This document shows, piece by piece, positions 15,323 to 21,613 of a stretch of DNA of 21,613 bases. The position numbers were made by a program, and so were the translations under genes. The notes beneath the pieces are model-generated. The model was given only the letters and a program-made list of their open reading frames with translations. It was not told where the DNA came from and made no database searches. How positions within the stretch are numbered: the stretch's first letter is position 1; the number at the start of each line of letters is the position of its first letter. The stretch comes from Anaerolineaceae bacterium UBA5311 (GTDB lineage Bacteria > Chloroflexota > Anaerolineae > Anaerolineales > Anaerolineaceae): the NCBI GenBank assembly GCA_002411175.1, contig DHRN01000083.1, positions 779-22,391 of the forward strand, written 5' to 3'.

Positions 15323-15733
15323 TTATTGCAAAAACAACCCTGCCAACCTCATCTGCGGGTCAAAACTGATCGTGTAAGTCAACTCACCATTTGCATGCTT
15401 TACCCTGGCAACCACCACGCCATAGGTAATCTCTCCCTCTGTGCTCCCCGTTGTTTTCATTTCCACAATTTCCTGCACCGGACCAAAATCGTCTAAAATC
15501 GCGAAGACCTGTGCCTTCACCTCTTCGGTCAGACCGAGCTTCATTTGGTCAGTTAACATTGCCGTCAACTGATCAACATCCCTTGCATCAAGAACCATGA
15601 TCACTTTATCTGCTTCGGATTTTACGACAGCCTCATCATAACCTTCGGGCAGCTTAGCGGCGCAGCCAGCCAATAACCCCAGGCTGAAACCAATCAACAA
15701 AATCAGGCTAATCAATCGGCGTGCTTGTTTCAT
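15323..15733 (-). CDS. DUF3887-like lipoprotein
   Basis: This is a 136-residue secreted lipoprotein: KQARR, a hydrophobic helix, then the lipobox LAGC with Cys24 as the lipid-attachment residue. The mature part (DEAVVKSEADKVIMVLDARDVDQL...MKLGLTEEVKAQVFAILDDFGPVQEI, shown in part) has the pattern of DUF3887 proteins, small alpha-beta domains with NTF2-like folds and no known activity. That assignment is from pattern memory. The ATG has AAGGAG four bases upstream, and this ribosome binding site lies inside the end of the YhfC-like gene, with which it overlaps by 26 bases in another frame. The pair is therefore very probably translationally coupled, suggesting a joint role at the cell surface. 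Confidence 0.85.
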   Translation of the reverse strand: MKQARRLISLILLIGFSLGLLAGCAAKLPEGYDEAVVKSEADKVIMVLDARDVDQLTAMLTDQMKLGLTEEVKAQVFAILDDFGPVQEIVEMKTTGSTEGEITYGVVVARVKHANGELTYTISFDPQMRLAGLFLQ

Positions 15734-16376
15734 AGGACTCCTTCTCTATATAGTATTTTCGCGAATAAATCACATAAATTAAGAACAAACCAGTAATCCC
15801 GGCAAACAAACCCTCCAGCTGCAGGATCCCCCACCCCAATATACCTGCCAGGGGTATCAACGCGTTAACCAATCCATGAGTCAAAATCGCTGCCAGCAGA
15901 TACTGCCAACGCTTGTTCAATTGAAAACCATTCCATACAATAACTGACAAACCGATGTGCATGATAATCGCAAGAAGCCTCTCTACAATTGGCAGAATAA
16001 ATTTACCCGGGGAAATCAATATCAACCTCCCGAACACAGGGATCAAAACCCATACCGCCTCACACAGTCCGTGTCCCAAGCCAAAAACCACTGATTCCCA
16101 AAAAGGCGATTTTTCCGGTTTTAGCAAAAAGCTCTTGAAAGCAAACCTGCCGCTCTCCTCAAACACTCCAGCGCTTAACGCAGTCATCACTCCACTCAGA
16201 AGAGGGAAAGACATAGTCCAGGTCACAAATATTGGTTGTTTTTGCAACCAACCCAACAACGGAACGCGGGTAAAAACCTGGGTAGCCAGGAAGCAAACCG
16301 CCCCTAAGGCAAAGGCTATCATCACCTGCCAGATTTGGTTTGTTTTCGATTCATCTTTTGAAAATTCACCAGGCAT
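15708..16376 (-). CDS. YhfC-like intramembrane protease-type membrane protein
   Basis: This polytopic membrane protein has 222 residues. The motifs match the YhfC family, predicted relatives of the CPBP glutamic intramembrane proteases: FEESGRF with Glu73-Glu74, GLGHGLCEA with His102 and Glu106, ERLLAIIMHIGLS with Glu132 and His140, and LTHGLVNAL with His167. All polar residues expected for a membrane-embedded active site are present, so it is probably active, though the substrate is unknown. The N-terminus is short and polar, then about six or seven hydrophobic segments. The start ATG is preceded only by a weak GAAG. Its 3' end overlaps the DUF3887-like lipoprotein gene. Involvement in processing a membrane or secreted partner is inference. 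Confidence 0.85.
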   Translation of the reverse strand: MPGEFSKDESKTNQIWQVMIAFALGAVCFLATQVFTRVPLLGWLQKQPIFVTWTMSFPLLSGVMTALSAGVFEESGRFAFKSFLLKPEKSPFWESVVFGLGHGLCEAVWVLIPVFGRLILISPGKFILPIVERLLAIIMHIGLSVIVWNGFQLNKRWQYLLAAILTHGLVNALIPLAGILGWGILQLEGLFAGITGLFLIYVIYSRKYYIEKESYETSTPID

Positions 16377-16599
16377 ACTTCAATTTTAACATAACAGAAT
16401 TGAGCTTACCATCCACCAGGGAAGGGTACAGTGCCATTTTAACCATCCTCAGGATTAATTTTTCGAGCTAATCGGAAGGTGCGCAGCCTGTATTTCAAAA
16501 GCCTCATCGATGTACAAGCGTGACACCAGGCAGGATTATCGCGTTATCCCCGCCCCGACTCCTTCAACCTCTGATAAAATTCACCACAAGGAGACTATC

Positions 16600-17112
16600 A
16601 TGACACAAAAACAATGGATTAAAGCCCCGGATTTCAGCCTGGATCTCACGAAAAAATACACTGCCACATTCAAAACAGACAAAGGCGACATCAAGGTAGC
16701 GCTTTTCGCAATTAAAGTGCCCAATACAGTCAACAATTTCGTCTTCCTCGCGCGCGAAGGCTACTACAATGACACTATCTTCCACCGCGTCATCGCTGAC
16801 TTCATGGCTCAGGGTGGCGACCCCACCGGCACCGGTCGTGGTGGTCCCGGTTACAATTTCCGCGACGAATTTGACCCTACTCTCAAACACGATAAACCCG
16901 GCATCCTCTCAATGGCAAACGCTGGACCCAACACCAACGGCTCCCAATTCTTCCTCACCCACGTCCCAACCCCCTGGCTCGACAACAAACATGCGGTTTT
17001 CGGCGAAGTGGTCGAAGGCATGGATGTCTTGCTCGCCATACCCCCACGAGACCCGGGAATGTTCGCCGCCCCAGCCGTAAAACTCCATACTATCGAAATC
17101 AGCGAAGAATAA
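16600..17112 (+). CDS. Cyclophilin-type peptidyl-prolyl cis-trans isomerase
   Basis: Catalyses cis-trans isomerisation of prolyl bonds, aiding protein folding; no signal peptide, so cytoplasmic. All cyclophilin landmarks are present in 170 residues: FHRV with the catalytic Arg63, FMAQGGDPTGTGRGG (68-82), the MANAGPNTNGSQFF block (105-118) with the Gln and Phe of the proline pocket, and Trp126. I set the start at the ATG at 16600, six bases after AAGGAG (16588-16593). An upstream in-frame ATG at 16510 would add 30 residues unlike any cyclophilin and lacks a ribosome binding site. The TAA stop is followed with no gap by the ATG of the histidine ammonia-lyase gene. Confidence 0.96.
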   Translation: MTQKQWIKAPDFSLDLTKKYTATFKTDKGDIKVALFAIKVPNTVNNFVFLAREGYYNDTIFHRVIADFMAQGGDPTGTGRGGPGYNFRDEFDPTLKHDKPGILSMANAGPNTNGSQFFLTHVPTPWLDNKHAVFGEVVEGMDVLLAIPPRDPGMFAAPAVKLHTIEISEE

Positions 17113-18651
17113 ATGAGTGGTACTGTGGCTGAAATATTAATTAATGGACGCCAGCTCACAATCGAACAGGTTGTTGAGATTGCTGACCACCCGGAAATCC
17201 AGGTTTCTGTCAATCCCGCGGCGATTCCCGCTATCAACCGCGCCGCCGATGCCGTCCAGCAGCTAATTAGCGAAGGACGCATCGCCTATGGAATTACCAC
17301 CGGTTTTGGCGCCTTCAAAGACAAATTGATCTCCGCAGACGAAGTCGAAAAGCTTCAGGAAAATATCATCCTCAGCCACGCTATTGGAGTTGGTCCACTG
17401 CTGGACGATCGCACTGTCCGTGCGATCATGCTCATCCGCGCCAACACACTTGTCAAAGGTCACAGCGGCATCCGCCTCGAAACCGTAAACCTCCTGCTTG
17501 CCCTGCTCAACCGCAATATTCTGCCTCTGATCCCCTCCAAAGGGTCCCTGGGCGCCAGCGGAGACCTGGCACCGCTGGCGCACATGTCTCTCGCACTACT
17601 GGGTGTTGGTCAGGTTAAAATGGATGGTCAAGTAATCGAAGCCCGGGATGCTCTTCGGAAAGCAAGTCTCCAGCCAATCAAACTTGCTGCCAAAGAAGGT
17701 CTTGCGCTGACCAATGGCACCACGATGATGACAGCTATTGGCGCCCTGCTGGTGCATGCTGCAGAATCACTACTCGACACTGCCAACTGCGTCGGCGCGA
17801 TGTCGATCGAGGCCCAAAACGGCACGCTCAAGGCTTTTTCACCAAAATTACACGCCGCCCGCCCGCAAAAATTCCAGGCTGAAACCGCTGCCCAAATCCG
17901 TGATTTGCTTTCAGGCAGTCAATTGACCCGACCGGACAATTCCACCAACGTTCAGGATGCGTACACCTTGCGCTGCATTCCCCAGGTGCATGGCGCTGTG
18001 CGCAGCGCCATCGAATATGCCCGTTCTGTTGTTGAAACAGAGCTAAATTCTGTCACCGACAATCCGCTGCTCTTCTTCGAGGATGGACAACTTGAGGTCG
18101 TTTCAGGAGGCAACTTCCACGGCGAACCGCTCGCCCTCGCGCTCGATTTTTTGGCGATCGCCCTGGCTGACCTTGGAAACATGTCCGAACGCCGCATCGC
18201 CAAGCTAATCGATAATCATACCGAACATTACCCATCCTTCCTCGCTGCTCAAGGAGGATTGAACTCGGGTTTCATGCTCCTTCAATACACAGCTGCCGCT
18301 TTGGCTTCGGAAAACAAGTCGCTGGCACACCCTTCCAGCCTGGACACTTTGCCCTCTTCCGGTAATGTCGAAGACCATGTCAGCATGGGAGCCAACGCCG
18401 CCAACCACTGCGCGATGGTGCTCGAGAATGTGACCACCATCATCGCGATCGAGCTAATGTCTGCAGCTCAGGCGATCGATTTCCGACTAAAGGAAGATCC
18501 CGCCCGTCAACAAGGTAAAGGAACTGCTGTGGCTATGCGCAAAGTGCGGGAAATTACGCCGTTCTTTGCAAAAGACACCTTCTTCCAGCCTTACTTGCTC
18601 AAATTAGTCGATTTAGTCCGCTCCGGAGGTTTTTCTACCGATATGGCTTAA
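17113..18651 (+). CDS. hutH: Histidine ammonia-lyase
   Basis: Removes ammonia from L-histidine to give urocanate, the first step of histidine breakdown. The length (512) and signatures fit the MIO-containing aromatic amino acid lyases: YGITTGFGAF with catalytic Tyr59, GSLGASGDLAPLAHM with the self-cyclising Ala148-Ser149-Gly150, NGTTMM, AYTLRCIPQVHGA and NPLLF. The selectivity pair Ser88-His89 (ILSHAIGVG) is that of histidine lyases, not the His-Leu of tyrosine or Phe-Leu of phenylalanine lyases. One oddity is SGNVEDHVSMG (416-426), where histidine lyases usually have ANQEDHVSMG: Val419 replaces a conserved Gln. The gene starts directly after the cyclophilin stop, with no separate Shine-Dalgarno sequence, so translation is probably coupled. 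No hutU, hutI or hutG is nearby. Confidence 0.92.
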   Translation: MSGTVAEILINGRQLTIEQVVEIADHPEIQVSVNPAAIPAINRAADAVQQLISEGRIAYGITTGFGAFKDKLISADEVEKLQENIILSHAIGVGPLLDDRTVRAIMLIRANTLVKGHSGIRLETVNLLLALLNRNILPLIPSKGSLGASGDLAPLAHMSLALLGVGQVKMDGQVIEARDALRKASLQPIKLAAKEGLALTNGTTMMTAIGALLVHAAESLLDTANCVGAMSIEAQNGTLKAFSPKLHAARPQKFQAETAAQIRDLLSGSQLTRPDNSTNVQDAYTLRCIPQVHGAVRSAIEYARSVVETELNSVTDNPLLFFEDGQLEVVSGGNFHGEPLALALDFLAIALADLGNMSERRIAKLIDNHTEHYPSFLAAQGGLNSGFMLLQYTAAALASENKSLAHPSSLDTLPSSGNVEDHVSMGANAANHCAMVLENVTTIIAIELMSAAQAIDFRLKEDPARQQGKGTAVAMRKVREITPFFAKDTFFQPYLLKLVDLVRSGGFSTDMA

Positions 18652-18708
18652 CCCATCCGCACCGGGAAGTGCTTATCGTTTCAGGGGGACGATGCTCAAC
18701 CATTAGCT

Positions 18709-18736
18709 AAAAAAGCCCGTTATCGCGGGCTTTTTT
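18709..18736. terminator. Bidirectional terminator between hutH and the radical SAM gene
   Basis: AAAAAAGCCCG (18709-18719) and CGGGCTTTTTT (18726-18736) form an 11-bp perfect stem around a 6-nt loop. Both strands read a GC stem followed by a T-run, which suits the convergent genes hutH (ending 18651) and the radical SAM gene (ending 18856). Confidence 0.93.
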
Positions 18737-18855
18737 GCGGGCGAATACCGACGATAACGGATCGCTTCATGCCCGGCAAGACCGTGTAGCAACTGCAGTT
18801 TTTTTCTGTTCCGAGACCGGTCTGCACATGATCCTTTGGCGGCTATCAGCCTGCC

Positions 18856-19860
18856 TTACTCCCACACCCCCGCAATCTTCGTACCGCATTTCGGACATGC
18901 TCCATCCTGGATTTTATTGGGGTTGTTCCACAACGCACTCCGCCCGATAAACAACTCGCCACACGAAGGGCAAACCGTATTCTCATGCTGTCCTAAATTC
19001 CCCGTATATACAAATTGCAAGCCGCTGTCTTTTCCCGTCTTCAATGCGTTCAAAATCGTCTCAGCTGGTGTGGCTTCAATCTCCCTGAACTGCGCCTGCG
19101 GATAATACCGGCTGACATGCCAGGGTGTGTCGGTCCCCAATTTTTCAGCAACAAATTCCGCCAAACCAACCACTTGCGCCTCATTATCATTCACCCCCGG
19201 GATCAACAGGGTTGTAACCTCCAGCCAGACCCCCGCCTTTTTCAAGGTCACACAGTTGTCCAAAATAGGCTGCAAGTGCGCCCCGGCATACTTCCGATAA
19301 ACCGTGTCGTCAAACGCCTTGATATCCACATTAATCGCATCGATCAGCGGCATATATTCATCCAGCATTTCCGCGCTCATATAGCCGTTGCTCACCCACA
19401 CATTCCTCAACCCCGCTTCCCTCGCCAAAACCGAAACATCCCGGGCATATTCATAGAAAATGGTTGGCTCTGTATAGGTATATGAAATGCTTTTGCATCC
19501 GCTCTGCAATGCCGTCCCAACCACTTTTTCTGGCGTTGTCAAAGCCAACCGATCAGGGTCATTCCGATCAGAAAGCTGGGAGATATCCCAGTTCTGACAC
19601 CACGCGCAGCGAAAATTGCATCCCGAAGCGGCAATCGAATAGCTGCGACTGCCAGGCAGAAAATGAAATAATGGTTTTTTCTCGATCGGGTCGATATGCG
19701 CGGCAATCAACTTGCCATAATTCAGACTATAGAGCCTGCCTGCCTCGTTTTTTCGTACCTGGCAGAGCCCCTTTCTGCCTTCTCTGATCTTGCAGTAATG
19801 ATTGCAAAGCTGGCATTCCACCTTGTCGCCAGCGGTTGTCCACAAACGCGCTTCTTTCAT
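18856..19860 (-). CDS. amrS: AmrS-type radical SAM enzyme
   Basis: This 334-residue radical SAM protein matches the AmmeMemoRadiSam-system enzyme (relatives were long annotated as pyruvate-formate-lyase activating enzyme homologues). The SAM-cluster motif is CNFRCAWCQN with Cys81, Cys85 and Cys88. Before it lie Cys16, Cys19, Cys23 and Cys33 (CQLCNHYCKI...GLCQV), and IDPIEKKPLFHFLPG is a strong family marker. The C-terminus adds a zinc-ribbon-like pair of CxxC (297/300 and 322/325). The ATG has AGGAGG four bases upstream, inside the end of the preceding dehydrogenase gene, so the two form an operon. The usual partners, AMMECR1 and MEMO homologues, are not in the window. The biochemical reaction of this family is not established to my knowledge. 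Confidence 0.92.
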   Translation of the reverse strand: MKEARLWTTAGDKVECQLCNHYCKIREGRKGLCQVRKNEAGRLYSLNYGKLIAAHIDPIEKKPLFHFLPGSRSYSIAASGCNFRCAWCQNWDISQLSDRNDPDRLALTTPEKVVGTALQSGCKSISYTYTEPTIFYEYARDVSVLAREAGLRNVWVSNGYMSAEMLDEYMPLIDAINVDIKAFDDTVYRKYAGAHLQPILDNCVTLKKAGVWLEVTTLLIPGVNDNEAQVVGLAEFVAEKLGTDTPWHVSRYYPQAQFREIEATPAETILNALKTGKDSGLQFVYTGNLGQHENTVCPSCGELFIGRSALWNNPNKIQDGACPKCGTKIAGVWE

Positions 19861-19868
19861 GCTTCCTC

Positions 19869-20768
19869 CTATCCTGGCACAATCAATTCCTCATTGTTCA
19901 ACCCTTCAATCACCTCGATCACAGCTGAATTATCGAGATCGCCGCTGCCGGCTGCCACCATCGCGTTGAATAACTGCGCGTGCAGTGCCGCTCCCGGCAG
20001 TACAGCCAGATATTCCCGGGCGGTTTCCATGACGATGTTCATATCCTTTGCCTGCAGCCTCGCTTTGAAACCCGGTTTCCGGTTGCCTGCCAACAAACGC
20101 TGCGCTTTGTTATCCAGTGTCCAGCATTGCGCCGCGCCGCCTTGAATTGCCTCGATCACTCTGCCAACATCCACTCCCGCTTTCTGTACAAACAACATCA
20201 ATTCCGCCTCGGCAACCATTTGCGCGCAGACCATAATCTGGTTCGCCGCCTTCGCCACTTGCCCCGCGCCAGCCTCACCCACATACGTGATTTTCTTTCC
20301 AACCACTTCAAGCATCGGTCTGACCACTTCAAGTGTATTCGCATCCCCTCCCACCATGATCGAAAGTGTCCCGTTTTTCGCTCCGATATCACCTCCACTC
20401 ACTGGTGCATCCAGCGCGCTGACGGAAACATCCTTTAGCCTGCGATAAATCTCCCGACTTGCTCCGGGTTTGATCGTGGAATGGTCCACCAATATCATCC
20501 CGGGATGGGACCCCTCAATCACCCCATTTTGTCCCAACACCACTTCCAAAACGTCCGCGCTATCCGAAACATTTACAAACACCACCTCCGAACGGCGTGC
20601 CACTTCTGCCGGATTTTCTGCCAGGTGAGCGCCCAAAGACAAAAACCGCTCTGCTCTGCTGGCAGTACGGTTGTAAACCGTCAGATGATAACCAGCCCTA
20701 ATCAAATTCTCCGCCATCGCGCCGCCCATCGTGCCCAGCCCAATATAACCAATTCTCGTCGTTGCCAT
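19869..20768 (-). CDS. NAD(P)-dependent beta-hydroxyacid dehydrogenase (GarR/MmsB-like)
   Basis: A soluble 299-residue member of the 3-hydroxyisobutyrate/tartronate semialdehyde reductase family, which interconverts short 3-hydroxyacids and semialdehydes. The N-terminal Rossmann motif is IGYIGLGTMGGAMA (Gly10-x-Gly12-xx-Gly15). Substrate-binding DAPVSGG (120-126) and GTLSIMVGG follow, then the catalytic Lys173 in GQVAKAANQ with Asn177. An Asn-Arg pair after the second strand (VYNRT) suggests NADP rather than NAD, by analogy with the family. Tartronate semialdehyde reductase, 3-hydroxyisobutyrate dehydrogenase or a related succinic-semialdehyde/glyoxylate reductase are all possible. The ATG follows AAGGAG with five intervening bases. 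It heads a two-gene operon with amrS, eight bases apart. Confidence 0.92.
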   Translation of the reverse strand: MATTRIGYIGLGTMGGAMAENLIRAGYHLTVYNRTASRAERFLSLGAHLAENPAEVARRSEVVFVNVSDSADVLEVVLGQNGVIEGSHPGMILVDHSTIKPGASREIYRRLKDVSVSALDAPVSGGDIGAKNGTLSIMVGGDANTLEVVRPMLEVVGKKITYVGEAGAGQVAKAANQIMVCAQMVAEAELMLFVQKAGVDVGRVIEAIQGGAAQCWTLDNKAQRLLAGNRKPGFKARLQAKDMNIVMETAREYLAVLPGAALHAQLFNAMVAAGSGDLDNSAVIEVIEGLNNEELIVPG

Positions 20769-20786
20769 AGGATCTCCTTTTTGTTA

Positions 20787-20792
20787 ATTATA
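20787..20792 (-). promoter_or_regulatory. Candidate -10 box for the dehydrogenase-amrS operon
   Basis: On the minus strand TATAAT lies 18 bases upstream of the dehydrogenase start codon, leaving a very short leader that still includes the AAGGAG site. No good -35 hexamer was found 16-18 bases further upstream, so the assignment is tentative. Confidence 0.4.
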
Positions 20793-20943
20793 GCCAGTAA
20801 AAGAGGCGAGTGTCGCCAAGGCAACACGCTCCCGGCATCAAATCGCTATTATTCATTGTCGAAAAACTTTGAGCTATCAGCCATCATCTAACCCTGCAAA
20901 CTCCTTCCTTAAGAAACTGTACAAAAAATCACTTTCCATTTAC

Positions 20944-20969
20944 TTGACACGACCAAACTATGATATAAT
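20944..20969 (+). promoter_or_regulatory. Promoter of the cold-shock gene (extended -10)
   Basis: TGATATAAT (20961-20969) is a perfect extended -10 element (TGn-TATAAT). A perfect TTGACA (20944-20949) lies upstream but only 14 bases from the -10, shorter than the usual 17, so the extended -10 probably carries the recognition. Transcription would start near 20976. Confidence 0.75.
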
Positions 20970-20975
20970 CTTTCA

Positions 20976-21077
20976 CCAGTAATTGGTTGTTTGCTTTTCA
21001 AAATGCACGTCATTCGGATCCAAACCCCCAGTAATACAAACCAAATTTTTTAGAAGATCAGAGGAGATCAATAAATC
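20976..21077 (+). promoter_or_regulatory. Long 5' leader of the cold-shock mRNA
   Basis: About 100 nt separate the predicted transcript start from the ATG, the leader size known for temperature-responsive cspA-type mRNAs. The octamer CCAGTAAT occurs twice (20976-20983, 21028-21035). TTGG and TTTG around 20983-20993 can pair with CAAACCAA at 21037-21044, so the leader can fold on itself. The ribosome binding site GAGGAG (21061-21066) is 11 bases from the start codon. Confidence 0.55.
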
Positions 21078-21290
21078 ATGACAGAACGTCAAACCGGAAC
21101 CGTAAAATGGTTCAACAGTGAAAAGGGTTTTGGTTTCATAACCCCAGAATCGGGTGCAAAGGATGTCTTTGTGCATTTCAGCGCCATCACCGCCCAGGGA
21201 TATAAAACCCTCCAGGAAAACCAGCAGGTCGAATTTACCGTCACCGCCGGTCCCAAAGGTCCCCAGGCACAGGATGTAACCGTTCTTTAG
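21078..21290 (+). CDS. Cold-shock protein (CspA family)
   Basis: A 70-residue single cold-shock domain that binds single-stranded RNA or DNA and acts as an RNA chaperone. The N-terminal TGTVKWFNSEKGFGFI carries RNP1 (KGFGFI, 16-21) and VFVHFS (30-35) is RNP2, with the aromatic residues for base stacking all present. QVEFTVTAGPKGPQAQDVTVL is the usual last strand and ending. The gene is monocistronic, with its own extended -10 promoter, a long leader and a terminator just downstream. It is divergent from the dehydrogenase-amrS operon. Confidence 0.97.
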   Translation: MTERQTGTVKWFNSEKGFGFITPESGAKDVFVHFSAITAQGYKTLQENQQVEFTVTAGPKGPQAQDVTVL

Positions 21291-21312
21291 TTTTTTCTAA
21301 GGAATCATCTGT

Positions 21313-21343
21313 AAAGGCTGCTCCGCAAGGTCCAGCCTTTTTT
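21313..21343 (+). terminator. Intrinsic terminator of the cold-shock gene
   Basis: AAAGGCTG (21313-21320) and CAGCCTTT (21333-21340) form a perfect 8-bp stem with a 12-nt loop, followed by TTT and an AT-rich tail. It begins 23 bases after the stop codon. Confidence 0.88.
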
Positions 21344-21490
21344 ATTATAATTTTTGCCCTTTTTGCAGCGTTTTTTATATGCCAAAAATCAGTTTGAGTA
21401 CAAAATCCTGCTCTTTGGGGAGGTGTTACCATTTTTACCTCTTTTACCAACTTTGAGGATGGTTGGATATGTCGGAATGAAAGTCAGATT

Positions 21491-21560
21491 CGTAGGGCGA
21501 GATTGGAGGTGCCGGATATTTTGACCAACGAATACATATTGCGCCTCCAATCCGCCCGTA
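21491..21560. repeat. Imperfect inverted repeat of a dispersed family at the right edge
   Basis: CGTAGGGCGAGATTGGAGG (from 21491) is mirrored at 21541-21560, whose minus strand reads TACGGGCGGATTGGAGGCGC; about 18 of 20 bases match with one gap, around a spacer of about 28 nt. A third related word, CGGATTGAGGGCACG, follows near 21590. The rest of 21344-21613 contains no credible gene; it is AT-rich DNA with several T-runs. Confidence 0.7.
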
Positions 21561-21613
21561 AATCGATTAATTCGGATTCACGGAACGGCGGATTGAGGGC
21601 ACGACATGTCAAC

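Noticed and set aside
16510..16599. Upstream ATG start for the cyclophilin
   Set aside because: The extra 30 residues do not look like a signal peptide or domain, and AAGGAG is placed for the ATG at 16600.

Overview
This window looks like a chromosomal segment of a Chloroflexota bacterium, most likely of the class Anaerolineae. The assignment is inferred from the overall style of the proteins, a T-box-controlled valS, a carbohydrate ABC transporter without its own ATPase, and long gene-free stretches filled with small palindromic repeats. No rRNA or tRNA gene fixes the taxonomy. Gene content is mainly core metabolism. I saw no phage, transposase, CRISPR array or obvious defence system.

Left part (1-6.6 kb): a 571-residue protein of unassigned function with nucleoside-phosphorylase-like motifs (+) converges on valS (-) across a perfect 14-bp hairpin. 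valS is preceded by a T-box riboswitch with its own terminator. Upstream of that lies a tandem array of four units of about 42 bp, each able to form a hairpin. gmd (GDP-mannose 4,6-dehydratase, -) follows, ending in a strong terminator.

Middle (6.6-14.2 kb): divergent from gmd is a three-gene sugar ABC importer (lipoprotein binding protein, two permeases). An intrinsic terminator between the binding protein and the first permease runs almost into the permease start codon. About 640 bp of gene-free, repeat-rich DNA follows. Then a clear -35/-10 promoter drives a two-gene 2-oxoacid dehydrogenase operon: an E1 alpha-beta fusion and a lipoyl-bearing E2. E3 is not in the window. The E1 has an unusual thiamine-diphosphate motif in which the usual Asp and Asn ligands appear exchanged.

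Right part (14.2-21.6 kb): a minus-strand group encodes a YhfC-like membrane protein, a DUF3887-like lipoprotein, a possible 55-residue protein and a four-helix membrane protein. On the plus strand a cytoplasmic cyclophilin gene is fused end to start (no intergenic base) with a histidine ammonia-lyase gene. A bidirectional terminator separates this pair from a minus-strand pair, a GarR/MmsB-like dehydrogenase and an AmrS-type radical SAM enzyme. Divergent from the latter pair is a cold-shock protein gene with an extended -10 promoter and a leader of about 100 nt. Another inverted repeat lies at the right edge.

I did not find a clear new multi-gene system. The most interesting signals are the E1 cofactor-motif exchange, the terminator placed at a permease start codon, two matching 3'-end hairpins after unrelated genes, the repeat hairpin whose only arm differences are G-U wobbles, the 42-bp array upstream of the T-box, and an altered conserved motif in the histidine ammonia-lyase.
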